Below are positions 14,447-23,894 of a DNA stretch of 64,000 nucleotides, piece after piece. Within the stretch, counting starts at the first letter, position 1, and each line of letters opens with the position of its first letter. The notes under the pieces were generated by a model. It was not told the DNA's origin, did not search any database, and worked only from the letters and a program-made list of their open reading frames with translations. Both the position numbers and the translations under genes were made by a program. Source of the DNA: Diacronema lutheri (taxonomy: Eukaryota; Haptophyta; Pavlovophyceae; Pavlovales; Pavlovaceae); the NCBI GenBank assembly GCA_019448385.1, contig JAGTXO010000006.1:248001-312000 (forward strand), given 5' to 3'.

Positions 14447-15008
14447 CTACGCGCTGTTGAACCCGAGGCCGTGCGACTCGGCGTAGCGCTCCTGCGGCGG
14501 CGCGGTGCGTGGGCGGCGCGGTCAGCACGAGATGGCGAGGCACGTTTGCCACGCTCTGCGCTGCGCGCGGGGCGCGCAGTCGCCGTGCGCGACGCACGAG
14601 GAAGCGCATGACACGGTCCCACGTCGGCGGGTTCTGCATGATGAAGACGGCCTCGACGACGCGCGGCTTGCCGTTGATGAACTTTGCGTTGACGTCAGTG
14701 GTGACGATCTCGCCCTCCTCGTCGACCATATACATCCCTGTGATCTCCTCCTGCGGGCCGGCCGTCGCCTCGAGAAAGCTCGGCTGCTGAAAGATGAACG
14801 TGGCCGTGCCGGTCAAGCCGTCCTTCGACCGCGTCAGTTTGATGTCGGGCACGACCGTCTCGTCGATGCCCTTGATGAACTGAATCTCCGCCGCCCGCGC
14901 CATCATACGCGCGCACGGCGTTGACACGTGCGCCGGCACCACGCGCGACACCCGCGCCGGCGAGCCCACGTGGAATGCGAGCGCGAGGATGTGAACGACG
15001 AGCACCAT
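14447..15008 (-). CDS. psb28: Photosystem II assembly factor Psb28, nucleus-encoded
   Basis: Psb28 binds the CP47 assembly module at the thylakoid during photosystem II biogenesis and repair. Exon 1 is 15008-14598 and exon 2 is 14491-14447, giving 151 residues. The mature domain begins [20 protein letters not shown] and contains the family core [25 protein letters not shown] and [17 protein letters not shown]. The 106-base intron (GTGCGT...CCGCAG) is placed because it restores the diagnostic C-terminus [18 protein letters not shown] in phase 0; reading through instead gives a basic, unrelated tail. The first about 40 residues ([20 protein letters not shown]) resemble a signal plus transit peptide for a complex plastid. 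It is divergent from the ABM-like gene, 57 bp start to start. Confidence 0.93.
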
Positions 15009-15065
15009 TACTTTGATTCGCTACGTTCGCAATGATCGAATAATCGAAATCGCGTGCATCCCGGG

Positions 15066-15785
15066 ATGGGCGGCGTCCGCCGCCTCGCGCTACGCGGGCT
15101 CCCAAGCTCCGTCAGTCGCGCAGGTCTCGGTGGCGCGCGGCTGCTGGCGCGCCCGTTGAGCGAGCGGCATTGGGACACGCGCGAGGGGAGTGGCGAAGAC
15201 GCGCCAAGCGGCGGCAGCGGCAACGGCGACGGCGGCGGCGGCAGCGACCACGAGCGCGGCGGCGAGCGAGACAGCGACGCGGGCAGCGATCCGTCCGCCG
15301 AGTTTCTCGGTCTGCACCGCGCGGCGCACCGCGACGCGCTCCGCAGCGCGATCCCGCGCCGGTTCGGCGGCGGCTTTCGCGGGGGCGGCGCGAAGGCCGC
15401 GCCCGCTGCGCTGCCGGGGCCGATCGCTCGCCTCGCGAGCGCGCGGCCGCGCGGCGACGGCAAGGCGGCCATCAAGGCGGAGTACGAGGCCTCGCTGCGC
15501 GGCCTGTATGCGTCCGCGAAGGGCTGCCTCGGCGCACATTTGCTGTGGGATCAGGACAAGGGCGAGGCGGTGTCACTCACGCTCTGGGCGAGCGCCGAGC
15601 ACCTCAGCGCGCTCACCGAGACGGACGAGTACGCCAGCCGCATGCGCGCGTTCGGTGCGCACCTTGCCGGGGTCCCCGAGGTGCGCACCGTGCAGGTCCT
15701 GGCGTCGGTGCCAGCTTGCCCACCGACGGGTGCGGACAGCGGCCCCGCGCCCGGCGCCACGGGCCCGGCCCAGCGTCGCGCATGA
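15066..15785 (+). CDS. Organelle-targeted protein with ABM-like (dimeric alpha/beta barrel) domain
   Basis: The ATG at 15066 gives about 239 residues. The N-terminus (MGGVRRLALRGLPSSVSRAG) is basic and acid-free, like a mitochondrial or plastid presequence, followed by a Gly/Asp/Ser-rich linker. Residues about 135-210 (LRGLYASAKGCLGAHLLWDQ, EAVSLTLWASAEHLSALTET, VPEVRTVQVL) have the strand-helix-helix-strand pattern and the W of antibiotic-biosynthesis-monooxygenase-like proteins. No catalytic residues can be assigned. The shared promoter with psb28 suggests a plastid link but does not prove it. Confidence 0.6.
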   Translation: MGGVRRLALRGLPSSVSRAGLGGARLLARPLSERHWDTREGSGEDAPSGGSGNGDGGGGSDHERGGERDSDAGSDPSAEFLGLHRAAHRDALRSAIPRRFGGGFRGGGAKAAPAALPGPIARLASARPRGDGKAAIKAEYEASLRGLYASAKGCLGAHLLWDQDKGEAVSLTLWASAEHLSALTETDEYASRMRAFGAHLAGVPEVRTVQVLASVPACPPTGADSGPAPGATGPAQRRA

Positions 15786-15821
15786 GCGCTGTTTGGACGT
15801 GAGTCACATTTGCCCACACAG

Positions 15822-17281
15822 TCATTCGGCCTGCGAGTCTGCGCCCGAAGCGCCGCCGTCCTCGCCCTCGAACGCGAACGGCGCGGCCCACGCGGCGGCA
15901 AAGCCGTCGAACATGGCGTTTGCAGCTTCCGCCGGGCTCAGGCCTCCCCAGCCCGTCCCGAAGGCGGGGCAGACGACGCGCGATGAGCCGAGCTTGCGCA
16001 CCTCAAACATCGCAGCACGAGCGGAGCGGCGGGCAGCGCCATTGGTGGAGCGGCGACAAGCCAACGCAGCCCGTGGCGCTTGGCGACGCATCCGTCGAGC
16101 GCGCAGGCCGCATCACACGCGGCGGCAGGCACACCTGCCTCGAGCGCCGGCTGCACGGCCACCGCCACGGCCTGCCCGACCGGCAGGCAGGCGGCGCATT
16201 CCCACCCCCCCCCCCCCCTCCTGAGCCCCGCTCCCGACTGCGCGCTGCAGCGGGTTGGGCGACGCGCTCTCGGGCCAGCCCGTTGACCAGCCCAGGCGAG
16301 CGGCCACGGCCGCATCAAAGCCGCCGCCCATGCAACACGCTGTGTTGGTCGGCGTGACGAGCGCTGTGCGCGACGCGTCGAGCGCGTGCGTGCGAATGTC
16401 GGCCCTCACGACGCGTGCGCGCGGCATGTGACCGAAGCGCGCGGCGAGCGCGGCGGCGAGCGCGTCCGCCGAAGCGCCCGGCGAGCACGGCAGCCCAAGC
16501 TCGGCCGTCGCACCATCCCACACGGCGGGCTCTCGTGCCGCGCCAGACACCCGCGGCGCGCGCGCGGCCGCGACCGCGGTCTCGGCGAGCGCGCGTCGGC
16601 TCGGTTTGCGCAGGTGTGCGGTCCAGCATGGCGCGGCGCGCTCGATCGGATCGGCCGGATCGGCGTCAAAGCGGCTCGGCGAGAGCGAGAGGAGCTGAAG
16701 CCCGCCCGCGCGCACGAACGCGGCGACCAACGCGTGGCGCGAGAGGCGCGGCGGCCCGCCCTCGGCGCGCTCGGCGCTTGCGTCCGGGCGGCTGCTCAAG
16801 CTGAAAAGGCACCCGCCAGGCCAAAGCAGGCAGGTGATGGCGCGCACGGCGCGCTCGTCATCTGCGCCGCCCGCGTGGCGGACCGTCATCTGCGCCGCCC
16901 GCGCTCGAACGCCTGGCTGTCGAGGACCAAGTCGAACTGCCCGTCAGACGCGAGCTCGGGGAGCGCGAGCTCGGCTGGCGAGCCGAGCGCGTCGCCAACG
17001 ACGAATCGGAGCGCGGCGCTGGCGGCCGCCGGAAGCGCGGCGGCGCGCGCGTCGGCCGACTCGATATAGCGCGCGTCGTGGTCCACGCCGACGACGCGCG
17101 CAGCGCCCGCCATCGCGAGGAAAGCGCTGCTCACGCCGGACCCGCAGTACAGCTCCACGCAGCGTATCCCACGCACTGGCTCGGCACCGACATGCGCGAC
17201 GAGTTGCGACGGCGGCCGAGCACCCGACTCGCTCGTCCGGACGATCACCATCGCCGAGAGGACGGCCACCCTCTGCAACAT
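15822..17281 (-). CDS. SAM methyltransferase plus macro-domain-like locus, frame not continuous
   Basis: N-terminal part, 17281-16886: a class I methyltransferase with motif I VELYCGSGVSSAFLAMAG, acidic loop VVGVDHDARYIESA and motif IV FDLVLDSQAFE. It continues in another frame with a matching C-terminal half (ADDERAVRAITCLLWPGGCL, LSRHALVAAFVRAGGLQLLS). A macro (ADP-ribose-binding) segment follows: LVTPTNTACCMGGGFDAAVA, then LPVGQAVAVAV, LRWLVAAPPM and RVVCPAFGTGWGGLSPAEAA at the end. Three frames are used. One change near 16200 is explained by a GT...CAG intron that includes a 14-base homopolymer. The change near 16880 coincides with a 19 bp direct repeat, and that near 16040 has no evident intron. 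It is either a gene with tiny introns or sequence errors, or a decaying one. Confidence 0.6.
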
Positions 17282-17357
17282 TTTGAATTTTCAGAAAATT
17301 TAAATTTTGGTACGACGCAAACCCACCCGGCGGCCGGGCGGCCACGGATCGGGTAGC

Positions 17358-18521
17358 ATGCCCGATGCGTCGTACTACATCGCACACCACGTCGCGCCGG
17401 CGGCGGGCTCGGTGCTCGCGCAACTGCTGTTCCTCTCGCCGCGCTCTGAGGTGCTTGCCGCCAAGGAGCGGGGCTCGCTCGGCAGCTTGAATCCGTGGCC
17501 TTTCGTCTTCAGTGCGCGCGCGGCGCGCGGCGCAACGCATGCAGCGGCGCTCGCGCGCGCGCGACCCGACGGGGCTCACGCGGCCGGCGCGCCGCGCGCC
17601 GCGCAACGCGCTCGCCCAGTCGTTCTCAACTGCACGGGCTGGCTCGTCTACGCGGTCGAGCTGCGTGATTGGTACGTGTTCGCGTCCAACCTGCCAGGGC
17701 TGCTCATCGGGCTCTGGTACGTGATGCAATGCCTGCCGCTCATGCCCAACCCGAACGAGCGCGCGCGCATCGAGTGGGCAACGCTCCTGTCGATCGGCGT
17801 GTGGGTGACCGTCGGCGAAGTGCGCGCGCTCGCTTTTGCGCGCGTCGACGGCGCGGGCAGCGTGTTTGCGTGGATGACGATCGTCGGGCTCGTCATGTTT
17901 TACGCCAGCCCGCTCGCCACGATCGCACAGGTCGTGCGGCAGCGCGACTCGTCGTCCATCCTGCCGCAGCTGGCGATCCTCAGCGTGATCAACGGCCTCG
18001 CGTGGACGGCATACGGCTATTTCGCGGTGCACAACTTCTTCATCGCCGGACCAAACTTTGCGGGCGTCTGCCTTGCGCTCGTGCAGCTCGGCGTGCGCGC
18101 CGCCTTCCCGGCGAAGGAGGACGGGCTCAGCATGCCCAAGCCGTACGAGCCGAGCGGGCACATTGCGCTCGTGCCCGTCGCGGGCACGGGCGCGGCCGAC
18201 GGGGTCTTCCAGCTCGAGCGCGGCGAGCTGGGCCGGTTTGCCGACGGGATCGCCGCATCCAAGTCGACGCACGACCTGTTACCCTCATCCCTCGGCGTGA
18301 CGAGCACGTCGCGGCCCGGCGTCGAGGACGGCAACGGCTCCATCCTCGCGTCGTCGTCCGATGTCGAGCTCATGCACGCCGAGCCAAAGGCGGGCGCGGG
18401 CGAGCAGGCGCTCGGCGGCGGCCTTCTGCCCGCGTCGACATCCGATGGCTCACTCGAGTACGGCAGCATCGAGGCCTCCAGCTCGCGCGCCAACCTTCTT
18501 GGCCTCGCCGCGAGGTCCTAG
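17358..18521 (+). CDS. SWEET-family sugar transporter (MtN3/saliva)
   Basis: Exons 17358-17511 and 17620-18521 encode 351 residues. The 108-base intron (GTGCGC...CCCAG) is placed so that LNPWPFVF joins IVLNCTGWLVYA, rebuilding the conserved first MtN3 repeat (GSLNPWPF, NCTGW, ASNLPGLLIGLWYV). The second repeat has FYASPLATIAQVVRQRDSSS and INGLAWTAYGYFAVHNFFIA, both hallmarks of SWEET bidirectional sugar uniporters with seven helices. About 120 residues of disordered Ser/Glu-rich cytosolic tail follow, longer than usual. The start ATG at 17358 lies only 76 bp from the opposite methyltransferase start, in a distinctly AT-rich spacer. Confidence 0.92.
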   Translation: MPDASYYIAHHVAPAAGSVLAQLLFLSPRSEVLAAKERGSLGSLNPWPFVFSARAARGATHAAALARARPDGAHAAGAPRAAQRARPVVLNCTGWLVYAVELRDWYVFASNLPGLLIGLWYVMQCLPLMPNPNERARIEWATLLSIGVWVTVGEVRALAFARVDGAGSVFAWMTIVGLVMFYASPLATIAQVVRQRDSSSILPQLAILSVINGLAWTAYGYFAVHNFFIAGPNFAGVCLALVQLGVRAAFPAKEDGLSMPKPYEPSGHIALVPVAGTGAADGVFQLERGELGRFADGIAASKSTHDLLPSSLGVTSTSRPGVEDGNGSILASSSDVELMHAEPKAGAGEQALGGGLLPASTSDGSLEYGSIEASSSRANLLGLAARS

Positions 18522-18640
18522 CCGCGGGTTCCGCTCCCATGGATGATTCCCCCGCAGCTGGTGCTGACCCCGCTGTCCCGACGTAAGCGCCGTTAGTAAA
18601 ATTCTCCAAACGACGAGACAAAGAGCGCGACGCGTGATAA

Positions 18641-19996
18641 ATGGCCGATCGGATCATCACGGTCTGCAGCGGCGGAGAGGCGAGCACGCCGCGGCGGCTG
18701 CGCGTCTTCATGAACACGCTCGGCAGCCGCGGCGACGTGGAGCCATTCGTCGCGCTTGGCGTCGCGCTCCGTGCCGCCGGCCACGCCGTCACGCTCTGCA
18801 CGGCCGAGCGTTTCCGCTCATTTGTTGTGGATCATGGCCTCGAGTACGGGTTCATGTCGGACGGCATCCTGCGGCTGGCGGGCACGGACGAGGGAAAGGG
18901 CGTGCTCGACGGAGGGAAGGAAGGAGTTCTCGACTACCTGGCAAAGCTGCGCAAGCTCTCCGCCCAGGCGCTGCCGATGCAGCGGCAAATGGTGCGCGAG
19001 TCGTGGGCCGCGTGTGAGCGACCGGACGTCATCGTGTACCACCCAAAGGCCGCGGGCGCGCCGCATTTCGCGCAGAAGCTCGGCGTACCGGCAGTTCTCG
19101 TCCTGCTGCAGCCCATGTACGTACCCACTGTCGACTTTCCCAACCCGCTCGCCCCGTCGCTGCCCTTCCGCTCCGGCTGGTACAACAAAATGACGTACGG
19201 CATGTTCACTGCGCTCATTCCATTCGGCACGAGCGGCTTCACGCGCGGCTGGCGCGAGGAGGCGGGACTTGCGCCCGAGCCGACGTCGAGCAGCGTGCTC
19301 ACTCAACCGGACGGTTCTGAGCTCCTCGTGCTGCACGCGCACTCGCCGATCGTCATCGCGACGCCCGCCGACTGGCCCAGCTGGGCGACAGCCCTGGGGT
19401 ACTGGCCGCTGCGCGCGCAGCCGGGCTGGCGCCCGTCGCAGCCGCTCGCCGACTTCCTCGCGGCAGGCGAACCGCCCGTCTACGTCGGCTTCGGCTCGAT
19501 GGCCGGCAAGGACCCCGCCGCGCTCACGCAACTCGTCGTCGCCGCGCTCGCCGCGGCGGGCGCACGTGGCGTCGTTGCGACCGGCTGGGGCGGGCTGAGG
19601 CGCGCAGGGCACGTGCCCGACACGGTGCTGATGCTCGACAGCGCCCCGCACGAGTGGCTCTTCCCGCGCATGGCCGCCGTCGTGCACCATGGCGGCGCGG
19701 GCACGACGGCCGCGGGGCTGCGCGCCGGCCGGCCGGCGGTCGTGTGCCCGTTTGGGATGGACCAGGTGTTTTGGGCGTGGCGCGTGCACGAGCTGGGCGT
19801 CGGCAGCGAGCCCATCCCGCAGGCGCGGCTCACCGTCGCGCGGCTCGCCGCGGCGATCACGCTCGTGACGCGTGACGCACAGCTCCGCGAACGTGCGGCC
19901 GCGCTCGGCGAGCGGCTGCGCGCCGAGGACGGCGCGGCGGCCGCGGTCGCGAAACTCGAGGAGCACGTCGAGCGCGTGCGCACGGCGCGCGTGTAG
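18641..19996 (+). CDS. GT1 glycosyltransferase, sterol 3-beta-glucosyltransferase type (UGT80-like)
   Basis: A single exon of 451 residues. The N-terminal Rossmann start FMNTLGSRGDVEPFVALGVA, the UDP-sugar donor region VYVGFGSMAGKDPAALTQLV and the C-terminal signature HHGGAGTTAAGLRAGRPAVV with PFGMDQVFWAWRV match the sterol/UGT80 branch of family GT1. Members transfer glucose from UDP-glucose to membrane sterols. No signal peptide or membrane segment is seen, consistent with a peripheral cytosolic enzyme. The 5' region starts directly with the catalytic domain, so the GRAM/PH regulatory modules of fungal ATG26 are absent. It converges with the DA1-like gene, 44 bp stop to stop. Confidence 0.92.
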   Translation: MADRIITVCSGGEASTPRRLRVFMNTLGSRGDVEPFVALGVALRAAGHAVTLCTAERFRSFVVDHGLEYGFMSDGILRLAGTDEGKGVLDGGKEGVLDYLAKLRKLSAQALPMQRQMVRESWAACERPDVIVYHPKAAGAPHFAQKLGVPAVLVLLQPMYVPTVDFPNPLAPSLPFRSGWYNKMTYGMFTALIPFGTSGFTRGWREEAGLAPEPTSSSVLTQPDGSELLVLHAHSPIVIATPADWPSWATALGYWPLRAQPGWRPSQPLADFLAAGEPPVYVGFGSMAGKDPAALTQLVVAALAAAGARGVVATGWGGLRRAGHVPDTVLMLDSAPHEWLFPRMAAVVHHGGAGTTAAGLRAGRPAVVCPFGMDQVFWAWRVHELGVGSEPIPQARLTVARLAAAITLVTRDAQLRERAAALGERLRAEDGAAAAVAKLEEHVERVRTARV

Positions 19997-20040
19997 CAGC
20001 AGACGAAGGGAACCGTGGCTTCTGGCCGCGACTCGGCGTG

Positions 20041-21420
20041 TCACCAGCCCGCGCGCGCGCGCGGCTGACCTGGGAGCGTGCCGTGCGTGCGCACGGAGTG
20101 CAGCACAGCGGCGAGCCCGCACTCCTCAGTGGCGCGCAGCGCGTCGCGGAAGCCACCGCCGTACGCGCGATCCGAGCGCTGCTCCATGACGCGGATTCGC
20201 TGCAGCAGCTCGCGCCGCCGCTTGGAGAGCGGCTCGGCCGCGGAGCGCTCGTGCGCCTCCTCGGAGAGGAGCCACAGGTAGGCGAGCAGCTCGCACACGC
20301 CCTCCTCCGTCCGCGCGCTGAGCGCCTCCGGGTGGTCCTGCAACCAGAGCCACGCGTGCGCCATCTCGTGCACGAGCACCTGCGCGGCGTGCTCGCGCGG
20401 CAGCCCGTGCAGCAGGTCGATGGACGGCACGGTGCGCACGCCGGCGCGTTCCGACCGGTGCGTCAGCCCCTCAAGATGGCCGTCGCCGTCGGCCGGCGGG
20501 CTGCTGACGAGCCGGAGGCGCGCGGGCTCCCATCGACCAAAGTCGAGGCCGACGGTGACGAAGAAGGACTTGAGCTCGCGCAGCAGCTCCGTCGCGCCCC
20601 GCTCGCTCACGACGGCGCTCGCGCGGCAGCTCGCGCAGAGCGCGCGCGAGGCCGCGTCCGCTCGGCCGATGGGCCGAGCGCACGAGTAGCAGGGCAGCTC
20701 GTGCACGTGGCTGGCGCAAAAGGCCTCGCCCGTGGGCAGCAGCAGCGGAGGGCGCGGGTTGCCCGCCTCGAAGCGCAGCGCGCACAGCGAGCAGTGCGTG
20801 CAGTGCGCACGCGCGTAGTGCTGCGCGCAGAGGAGCACCTCGCCGCCACCCGCCCACCCGACCTGCTCGACCGGCGGAGCGGTTGCCGCGGGCGCGGGGG
20901 CATGCAAGAAGCAGGGCTCGCCGCGCCGGAGCAGGTTGCGCCCGCAGTCGGCGCAGCGCATCGCCGAGCGCGCCCACCGCCGGCCGTACGCGTACACGTG
21001 CTCCTCGCCGGACTGGTCGGACGGCGCGCGCGTCGCTCCCCCGCGGACGAGCGCGAGCACGTGCGGCGGCAGCGGTTGGCCACGCTTCGCGCGCGGCGCG
21101 AAGAGGCCCGGCGCATCCAGCCAATCGCGGAGCGAGTAGGCAAACACGCCAACGGCGAGCGCGCCGCCGAAAACGAGCTCGAGCAGCGGCAGGCCGAAGC
21201 GCTGCTGCTCGGATGCGCGCCGCTTCTCGCGCGCGGCGCGACGCACGTTGCCGAGCGTGTCCGCGCGCCTGCGCGAGAGCACAATCTCGCGCATCGAGCG
21301 CGTCGATTGCGCTGGCGGCTCGGGCGCGGGCAGTGAGCTCCGCGCGCAGAGCGGCCGGCTGCCAGCCTGCCGCGCGACGTGCCAGCAGCGCGCGCTGCGG
21401 CTGCGCGTTGCCATGATCAT
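20041..21420 (-). CDS. DA1-like zinc metallopeptidase with cysteine-rich LIM-like region
   Basis: 459 residues from the first ATG (21420; a second is at 21414). One hydrophobic helix near residue 80 (LPLLELVFGGALAVGVFAYS) may anchor the protein. Residues about 150-290 carry Cys/His pairs in LIM-like order: MRCADCGRNLLRRGEPCFLH, LCAQHYARAHCTHCSLC, FCASHVHELPCYSCARPIGR and LCASC. The peptidase motif HEMAHAWLWL begins at about residue 351 and is followed by the DA1-typical EEGVCELLAYLWL, whose Glu would complete the zinc site. Plant DA1 peptidases are activated by ubiquitylation and limit organ growth; the role in a unicell is unknown. UIM motifs are not seen. Confidence 0.88.
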   Translation of the reverse strand: MIMATRSRSARCWHVARQAGSRPLCARSSLPAPEPPAQSTRSMREIVLSRRRADTLGNVRRAAREKRRASEQQRFGLPLLELVFGGALAVGVFAYSLRDWLDAPGLFAPRAKRGQPLPPHVLALVRGGATRAPSDQSGEEHVYAYGRRWARSAMRCADCGRNLLRRGEPCFLHAPAPAATAPPVEQVGWAGGGEVLLCAQHYARAHCTHCSLCALRFEAGNPRPPLLLPTGEAFCASHVHELPCYSCARPIGRADAASRALCASCRASAVVSERGATELLRELKSFFVTVGLDFGRWEPARLRLVSSPPADGDGHLEGLTHRSERAGVRTVPSIDLLHGLPREHAAQVLVHEMAHAWLWLQDHPEALSARTEEGVCELLAYLWLLSEEAHERSAAEPLSKRRRELLQRIRVMEQRSDRAYGGGFRDALRATEECGLAAVLHSVRTHGTLPGQPRARAGW

Positions 21421-21521
21421 GGCGGCTTTCGGCCCAGCGAGGACCCGAGGTCGAAATTCATTCAGGAAAAAAAATTAAAAAATATGTCAATCAAAAAAGT
21501 CAAAAGATCGTTTCGTGTTGG

Positions 21522-22646
21522 ATGGCCACCTTCTCGCTGCGGCGGGAACGAATCGTGAGCCAGCCGACCACCCCGTGCGTAGACGTGCTGCGCCTGAGTG
21601 GCGAGATTGTCTCACATCGCATCGTGGCGCCAGCATGGCCGCCGCGCGCGCGCTCCGCCTCACGCCCGTCGGTCGAGCACAAGCAGCTCGCACTCGCGCA
21701 AAAGCAGCTCGCTCTCGCGCTCTCGCCCGCCTTTGCCAAGGGCATGCGCGTGGCGAGGCCTTCGAGCGCGAGCCTGCCCACCAAGCCGAGTGCGTTGCAT
21801 CCACACCTCCCGTCGGCTGGCTTTGCGTCCTCCGGCGCGTCCACGCAGCGCCAGCGCGCGCCGGCCGCATGCCGCACGTCCTCGCGCTACGCGCACTTTG
21901 CGCAGCCCATCTTCCGCCCGCCGGAGCCCACGCCGCCCAACGGCGGCGGTGCGGACGCGCTGCTGGGCAGCCCGTTCTCAGCCCGGACTCCGCGCAGCCC
22001 AGCGCGTTCGCCGCGCTCGCCCGGCGGCTACGGCGCGGGCTTTAGCATGCGCGCTTTCATGCCCGGGGAGGCTGCTCTCACAATCGAAGCGCGCTCGATT
22101 GCACGCCACGCGGGCGCGACGCGCAACGGTGCACAATGGGCGCGCACCGCCGGCTCGCGGCCTGCGGTTCGCGCTGCCGGCGATTCGCCCGCAGCGGTGC
22201 TCGCCGTCAACGGTCAGAGCGCGGGTCTTGCGCTCCGGCCGCAGAGCGCGGCCGGCCGCCTCTCGCAGAGCATGCGCGCGCGCAGCCCGCCGCGCGACGC
22301 GTACGAGGTGCTTTTTTCTCCTGCCCTCCGCCCAGACCCGTACGTCTGCGCCAACGGCCCGAGCTCGCGCCCGCATTCGGCGGCGGCGGCCAGGTTGTGC
22401 GCCATCTCGGCGGCCGGGGCGGCCGGCTCGGCCGGCTCGGCAGTTGGGCATGCGGACTGCGCCGGCGGCGATGGCGCGACCGCGCCAAGCGCCCGTCACC
22501 AGCATGCTCGCGTGGGTGGACATCCTGCGCCGTCATTGGCCGATGCATATGCCCGCGCGCCGCTCGCGAGGTGCCACGTCACGCTCGCCATCGGAACCGA
22601 CGACGCGCGCGTGCACGCGATGATTCTCGTCGATCAAATTGAATGA
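21522..22646 (+). CDS. Low-complexity, largely disordered protein of unknown function
   Basis: A 374-codon open frame starts at the ATG at 21522, just after an AT-rich promoter (21460-21510), and ends 31 bp before the stop of the opposite GT8 gene. The composition is Ala/Ser/Pro/Arg-rich with short repeated Ser-Pro patches (TPRSPARSPRSPGGYG, MRARSPPRDAYEVLFSPALR). Such patches are typical of basic, phosphorylated cytoskeletal or ciliary proteins. No domain is recognised. Support comes from a clean start, a promoter-like upstream region and lack of conflict with neighbours; an alternative reading of the same region in another frame is not excluded. Confidence 0.5.
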   Translation: MATFSLRRERIVSQPTTPCVDVLRLSGEIVSHRIVAPAWPPRARSASRPSVEHKQLALAQKQLALALSPAFAKGMRVARPSSASLPTKPSALHPHLPSAGFASSGASTQRQRAPAACRTSSRYAHFAQPIFRPPEPTPPNGGGADALLGSPFSARTPRSPARSPRSPGGYGAGFSMRAFMPGEAALTIEARSIARHAGATRNGAQWARTAGSRPAVRAAGDSPAAVLAVNGQSAGLALRPQSAAGRLSQSMRARSPPRDAYEVLFSPALRPDPYVCANGPSSRPHSAAAARLCAISAAGAAGSAGSAVGHADCAGGDGATAPSARHQHARVGGHPAPSLADAYARAPLARCHVTLAIGTDDARVHAMILVDQIE

Positions 22647-22676
22647 CGACCGCGTCGGCTGTGATGCACCGCGCCT

Positions 22677-23894
22677 TCAGCCCGCGCGCGCGCTGGCCTT
22701 GGCCTTGGCCAAAGCCGCCAAGTCCTCTGGTCGGACCCGCATCACCTCGCGCCGCCTGGCGTGACAGCGTGGGTCCTTGAGCAGCGCGCGCACGTAACCG
22801 TTCGCAAACCGCCGGAGCACCGCGCGGTGGAAGGCGGTCTCGGCGGGTACCCGGCCGTTGTTCCACGGCTTGAGGTGAATGACGGTGCCCACCGACTCGT
22901 TGCGCGCCGTACCGTTCAAGAAGATGAACTTGACGAAGTCGGTCCCGTTGCTGTTGATGATCGTCTTGCGCGAGATGTGCCCCACGTTGTAGTTCTCGCC
23001 GACGAGGTTGAAGTCGGCACCCATCATATAGTTGAACCAGGTCTGGTCGGAGCCCGTAATCACGTAGCCCGCATCCGAGCCGACGAGCAGCTCTGCCCGC
23101 CTCGCCCACCACTCGCGCAGGTGCCGGCCGTACTGCGCGAGCGGCCGGACGACCATCATGCCTGCGTTCACCAGGCGGCGCGTGTACGTACCCTCCTTCG
23201 CGCTGCCAAACTTGCGCGGGAAGGCGTGCGCGGGCATGCGCGGGTCCCACACGCCGCAGAACATCTGCTCGCAACCGCACTCGTCAAAGATCCGGTCCGC
23301 GTTGGATAGGAAGAGGTGGTCCGAGTCGTAGTAGGCGATCTGGTCGTACGCGCCGTGCGCGCTCAGCCACGCGGCGGCCGAGTTGGTGCCGTTGGCGTTG
23401 AGCGCAAGCGGAGGGGCGGCCTCCGCACCGAGGTCCCACAGCCGCAACTTTGTCGCCATCGCGCCCAAGTCGCCCCTCTTGGCCGTCTCCGTCTGCAGCT
23501 GCGCGACGCGGAGCGGGATGATCGCACCCGGCCTCTCGTCGATGATTGCCTGCAGGCCCTCGTCGAGCTCAGCGGTGGTCATGAGGAGGAACGGATAGGT
23601 CGAGTTGGTGGCAAGCCAGCTTGTCAGCAGCATCGCAAGCGCCGCCTTGTAGCACGGGGAGAGCTCGCCAGTGCCCACGTGCTTTGTGATCATTGTCGCG
23701 TACGCAAACCGCCGGTTGTAGCACGGCCGCGACACGCGGTACCACCACGCGCCGGCCGAAGCGCACGCCAGCGCGAGGAGCACGCAGCAGCACACGGCGC
23801 TCGTGCGCCGCTCGCATCGCGGCGCGCGCGCTTTGGCCGGCGGGGCGGGTGGTGTGTCGACGAGGGATTCGCTCTCGTCCCGCTCGTCCTCCAT
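22677..23894 (-). CDS. Type II membrane glycosyltransferase, GT8 (glycogenin-like) family
   Basis: The ATG at 23894 is preferred to 23924, giving 405 residues. A cytosolic N-terminus is followed by one signal-anchor helix near residue 35-50 (SAVCCCVLLALACASAGAWW) and a luminal catalytic domain. The catalytic domain has the start RFAYATMITKHVGTGELSPC, the metal-binding YYDSDHLFLSNADRIFD (DxD), a NAGMMVVRP strand and the GSDQTWFNYMM and IHLKPWNNGRVP motifs typical of GT8 enzymes that use UDP-sugars in the Golgi. Several N-glycosylation sites occur. Acceptor and sugar are unknown; relation to plant GUX/IPUT or glycogenin-like enzymes is possible. Confidence 0.88.
   Translation of the reverse strand: MEDERDESESLVDTPPAPPAKARAPRCERRTSAVCCCVLLALACASAGAWWYRVSRPCYNRRFAYATMITKHVGTGELSPCYKAALAMLLTSWLATNSTYPFLLMTTAELDEGLQAIIDERPGAIIPLRVAQLQTETAKRGDLGAMATKLRLWDLGAEAAPPLALNANGTNSAAAWLSAHGAYDQIAYYDSDHLFLSNADRIFDECGCEQMFCGVWDPRMPAHAFPRKFGSAKEGTYTRRLVNAGMMVVRPLAQYGRHLREWWARRAELLVGSDAGYVITGSDQTWFNYMMGADFNLVGENYNVGHISRKTIINSNGTDFVKFIFLNGTARNESVGTVIHLKPWNNGRVPAETAFHRAVLRRFANGYVRALLKDPRCHARRREVMRVRPEDLAALAKAKASARAG

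Noticed and set aside
20038-21336. Long plus-strand ORF opposite the DA1-like gene
   Set aside because: Antisense shadow: Arg/Ala-rich, no domain, while the minus strand has a clear metallopeptidase.
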